From JBAXLO01 sp037134755 (GTDB lineage Bacteria; Bacteroidota; Bacteroidia; Bacteroidales; JACABE01): a stretch of DNA of 25,854 bases. The DNA is taken from positions 1 through 25,854 of the forward strand of contig JBAXLO010000044.1 of the NCBI GenBank assembly GCA_037134755.1, given 5' to 3'. Under the pieces are notes generated by a model. It searched no databases, had not been told where the DNA came from, and saw only the letters and a list, made by a program, of their open reading frames with translations. The stretch's first letter is position 1. Each line of letters begins with the position of its first letter. The translations under genes and the position numbers were made by a program. Positions 23,264 to 25,854 of the stretch are shown here, in pieces.

Positions 23264-25804
23264 TTAAGGATTATTAAAATAAAACTTAATTAAGCTCTTT
23301 AACAAAGCTTGATCAATGGGTTTTGATAGATAATTATTACAACCGTTTTCAATAGCCTTTTCTTTTTCGCCGATAAGAGCATAAGCAGTTTGTGCAATTA
23401 TAATCACATCTTTATTAAACTCCCTTATATGCCTTACAGCTTCGTAACCATCCATTTCAGGCAAATTGACATCCATTAATATCAAATCAATATCAGAATT
23501 GCTGCGAACAATATCTACAGCATCAATACCATTTCTAACATGAAGTACTTTCTTACTAATCTTATCTAGTACTCTAGTGATAAACAAATCTGATATCTCA
23601 TCATCTTCTACAACTAATATTTTAAGACTAGTATTATTGATTTCAATATCGTTTTTATAGAAGTTATATACAACAGTAGTGTCTTCTACAACTTTAACAT
23701 AAGGAATTGTAAAATAAAACACAGAACCTTTTCCATCTTCACTTTCTAACCATATTTCACCACCAAGCATCTCAACATAAGCTTTTGTAATAGCCAAACC
23801 TAAACCGGCACCTTGCAATGCTCTTTTATCTTCGATATCAGCTTGAATAAAACGTTCGAAAATGGCAACTTGCCTATTTACAGGAACACCAATACCTGTA
23901 TCTTTAACATAAAACACTATAAATCCATCCTTTATAGTGTATCCAAAATTAATAGAACCTTTGTCAGTATATTTAATAGCATTTTTAACAAGATTAGTAA
24001 GAATAGAATATACTTTTTCTTTATCTGTATTAATTAGAGCATCATTTAATGGCAAGAATTTATTATACGATAATTTAACACCCTTACTTTCTGTTTCAGG
24101 TTTAAAGAATGTAAATATATAATCAAGTTGTTCATTAAAATTAGTTTCAGAAAGAGACACCTCCATCAATCCGGCTTCTATCTTAGAAATACTAATGATA
24201 TCATTAATTATATTAAGCATACGAACACCACTTTTCTGGATAATATTAATATAATTTATTTGATCTTCACCAGTAAGTTGTGGTTCTTTAAGTAACTCTG
24301 CAAAACCCATAATGCCATTCATAGGAGTACGTATTTCATGACTCATATTTGCAAGAAAAGCAGACTTTAGACGATCACTTTCTTCAGCTCTATCTTTAGC
24401 TTTTAATAAGTCGAGTTCAACTTGCTTACGTTCGGTAATATCATGTGCTACACCTATTAACCCAATGATATTACCCTGCCCATCCAACCTAGGCACTTTA
24501 GTTGTTAGAAATGTATGAATATAACCATCAGCATAACCAACTTCTTCTTCAATAACTTCAATTTTGCCTGATTCCATTATTCTTTTATCATCTGCAAAAA
24601 ACTTTTCAACTTCTAAAGGATTCGTATGGAAATCTGCTTTTGATTTTCCTATCAGTTCTTCCAGAGTTTTATTATACAACTTACAGCCTGCAGGATTTAT
24701 AAATAAAAAACGGTATTCTTTATCTTTTACAAAGATTACATCCGAAGTAGTTTCGGTTATGGAACGTAACAAAGATTCGCTTTGACGGATTACTTCTTCA
24801 GCTTGTTTACGTTCAGTAATATCTCTTACAATATTCATTAAAGAAGGTCTATTATTATAATTAACTAGTATTACCCTAATTTCTACACTTATTTCATGCC
24901 CATCTTTATGCAATATAGTTGTTTCAAAATTAGAGAAACCCTTTGTTAAAAGATCAAACTTACGTTTTTCAATTTTCTCAAGTGTTTTGTCTTTTTCTAA
25001 ATCATTAGGATTAAATTGTAGAATTTCCTCTTTAGTGTACCCAAGCATTTTAGCTGAGTTTTCATTAGCATCTATAATATTCGAAATAGAGCCATCTTGT
25101 TCATTAATATAGAAAAGTGTGATACCATCTGTATTAACTTCGAAGAGTTCTTTATATTTATGTTCACTTTCTTTTAATTCCTCTTCCGTTTTTTTGCGTT
25201 CTGTAATATCAATATTTACCCCTTTAATTAATACAAGTTTACCACCTTCAAAGAATGGAATAATATTGTTTCTAAACCACTTAATCTCACCTAAAGGAAA
25301 TAGTATTCGCATATCTAATTGAACAGGTATACGATTTTTACTAATTTCCTCAAGACTATCGTCTATTAAATGTACATCATCAGGGTGAATTCTCGATTTA
25401 AAATATTCAAAAGTTGGGTCAACTTCATTGGGTTTTAAACCAAAAATATTAAAACAATTTTCAGACCATGAGTTTTTATTATTTATTAAATCAAAATCCC
25501 AATTACCCATTCCAGCAATCTCCTGAGCTTGTTTTAATGAAAGTTCACTGTTCGTAAGTTTTATTTCAGACAGTTTCCTTTCAGTGATATCTTCTGTATG
25601 AACTATAACTAAATCAGGTGGAACAAATGCATATTTCACATTCAGATATTTACGTTCATTACTTAATAAAAGAGCGTAATTTATTTCACGTTCAATAATA
25701 GTTTTTTGATTTAAACATTGCCTAAAATCATTTAATATCTTTGGATCATTTTTATAAAACTCACTAACTTTAACCCCTATTATTTTTTTTATATTTCCAT
25801 TCAA
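23264..25804 (-). CDS. Multi-PAS hybrid sensor histidine kinase with receiver domain, N-terminus doubtful
   Basis: Two-component sensor, apparently cytosolic (no membrane helix), 846 residues from a TTG at 25804. Domains: a partial PAS ending in HTEDITERK (1-77); PAS/PAC (about 90-204); PAS/PAC (about 210-333); PAS/PAC (about 340-460); HisKA with phospho-acceptor H489 (FLANMSHEIRTPMNG); HATPase with N608, DTGIG (635-639) and GAGLGL (665-670); and a receiver (about 727-846) with acidic pair D734/D735, phospho-acceptor D778 and K828. It has no DNA-binding output domain, so signal must pass by phosphorelay to a separate protein. There is no in-frame ATG before M99 (25510), and all three minus-strand frames are stopped between 25838 and 25854. 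An AGGA lies 5 nt before the TTG. The first PAS lacks its beginning, so truncation or a frameshift is likely. Confidence 0.88.
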   Translation of the reverse strand: MNGNIKKIIGVKVSEFYKNDPKILNDFRQCLNQKTIIEREINYALLLSNERKYLNVKYAFVPPDLVIVHTEDITERKLSEIKLTNSELSLKQAQEIAGMGNWDFDLINNKNSWSENCFNIFGLKPNEVDPTFEYFKSRIHPDDVHLIDDSLEEISKNRIPVQLDMRILFPLGEIKWFRNNIIPFFEGGKLVLIKGVNIDITERKKTEEELKESEHKYKELFEVNTDGITLFYINEQDGSISNIIDANENSAKMLGYTKEEILQFNPNDLEKDKTLEKIEKRKFDLLTKGFSNFETTILHKDGHEISVEIRVILVNYNNRPSLMNIVRDITERKQAEEVIRQSESLLRSITETTSDVIFVKDKEYRFLFINPAGCKLYNKTLEELIGKSKADFHTNPLEVEKFFADDKRIMESGKIEVIEEEVGYADGYIHTFLTTKVPRLDGQGNIIGLIGVAHDITERKQVELDLLKAKDRAEESDRLKSAFLANMSHEIRTPMNGIMGFAELLKEPQLTGEDQINYINIIQKSGVRMLNIINDIISISKIEAGLMEVSLSETNFNEQLDYIFTFFKPETESKGVKLSYNKFLPLNDALINTDKEKVYSILTNLVKNAIKYTDKGSINFGYTIKDGFIVFYVKDTGIGVPVNRQVAIFERFIQADIEDKRALQGAGLGLAITKAYVEMLGGEIWLESEDGKGSVFYFTIPYVKVVEDTTVVYNFYKNDIEINNTSLKILVVEDDEISDLFITRVLDKISKKVLHVRNGIDAVDIVRSNSDIDLILMDVNLPEMDGYEAVRHIREFNKDVIIIAQTAYALIGEKEKAIENGCNNYLSKPIDQALLKSLIKFYFNNP

Positions 25805-25854
25805 TCGCGTCCTAAATAAAAAAAAGAAAGGGCTATTTTAACTCAAAGTTGTAT

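Overview
The window is strongly AT-rich bacterial DNA from a member of the Bacteroidota. Three things point there: a type IX secretion (T9SS) C-terminal sorting domain, a TonB-dependent receptor with an N-terminal carboxypeptidase-regulatory-like domain, and repeated matches to the Bacteroidota promoter -7 element TAnnTTTG in front of genes, with mostly A/T-rich rather than Shine-Dalgarno leaders. No rRNA, tRNA, CRISPR, phage or intact insertion sequence was seen. Nearly all genes lie on the minus strand; the exceptions are three plus-strand genes around 13.7-16.0 kb.

Layout on the minus strand, from low to high coordinates. A secreted M14 zinc carboxypeptidase (1-2258) runs off the left edge inside near-identical 82-residue repeats. 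Next is an operon, transcribed from 8909 down to 2477: a cellobiose 2-epimerase-like AGE enzyme, a large secreted GH38 alpha-mannosidase (4-bp start/stop overlap), a uroporphyrinogen-decarboxylase/MtaA-like protein and an SSAT-like GNAT acetyltransferase. This looks like a small mannoside-processing unit. Then come a 965-residue secreted SBBP-repeat protein with a T9SS signal (9643-12540) and an orphan 111-residue protein of unknown function (12904-13239) with strong hairpins behind it.

On the plus strand are a DUF2007/membrane protein overlapping a tiny zinc-ribbon membrane protein (13757-14694) and a DUF1003 membrane protein (15503-15955). Back on the minus strand are a TonB receptor (18564-20906) followed by three molybdenum-cofactor genes moeA-moaA-moaC (15971-18500), an amn-holA pair (21054-22862), and a multi-PAS hybrid histidine kinase (23264-25804) whose N-terminus looks truncated.

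The least ordinary content is in the intergenic DNA. Three separate intergenic regions each carry a tandem array with the same exact 21-bp period (9262-9500, 14838-15153, 23084-23167). Their unit sequences differ, but two of the arrays share the dyad AAC-N6-GTT once per 21 bp, and the third has AAC at the same phase. A 21-bp period is two turns of B-DNA, so the arrays look like phased protein-binding DNA rather than genes. A 9-bp repeat (16509-16544) and a REP-like palindrome (16428-16455) sit in the Mo-cofactor operon. The palindrome appears to supply the ribosome binding site of moaC.
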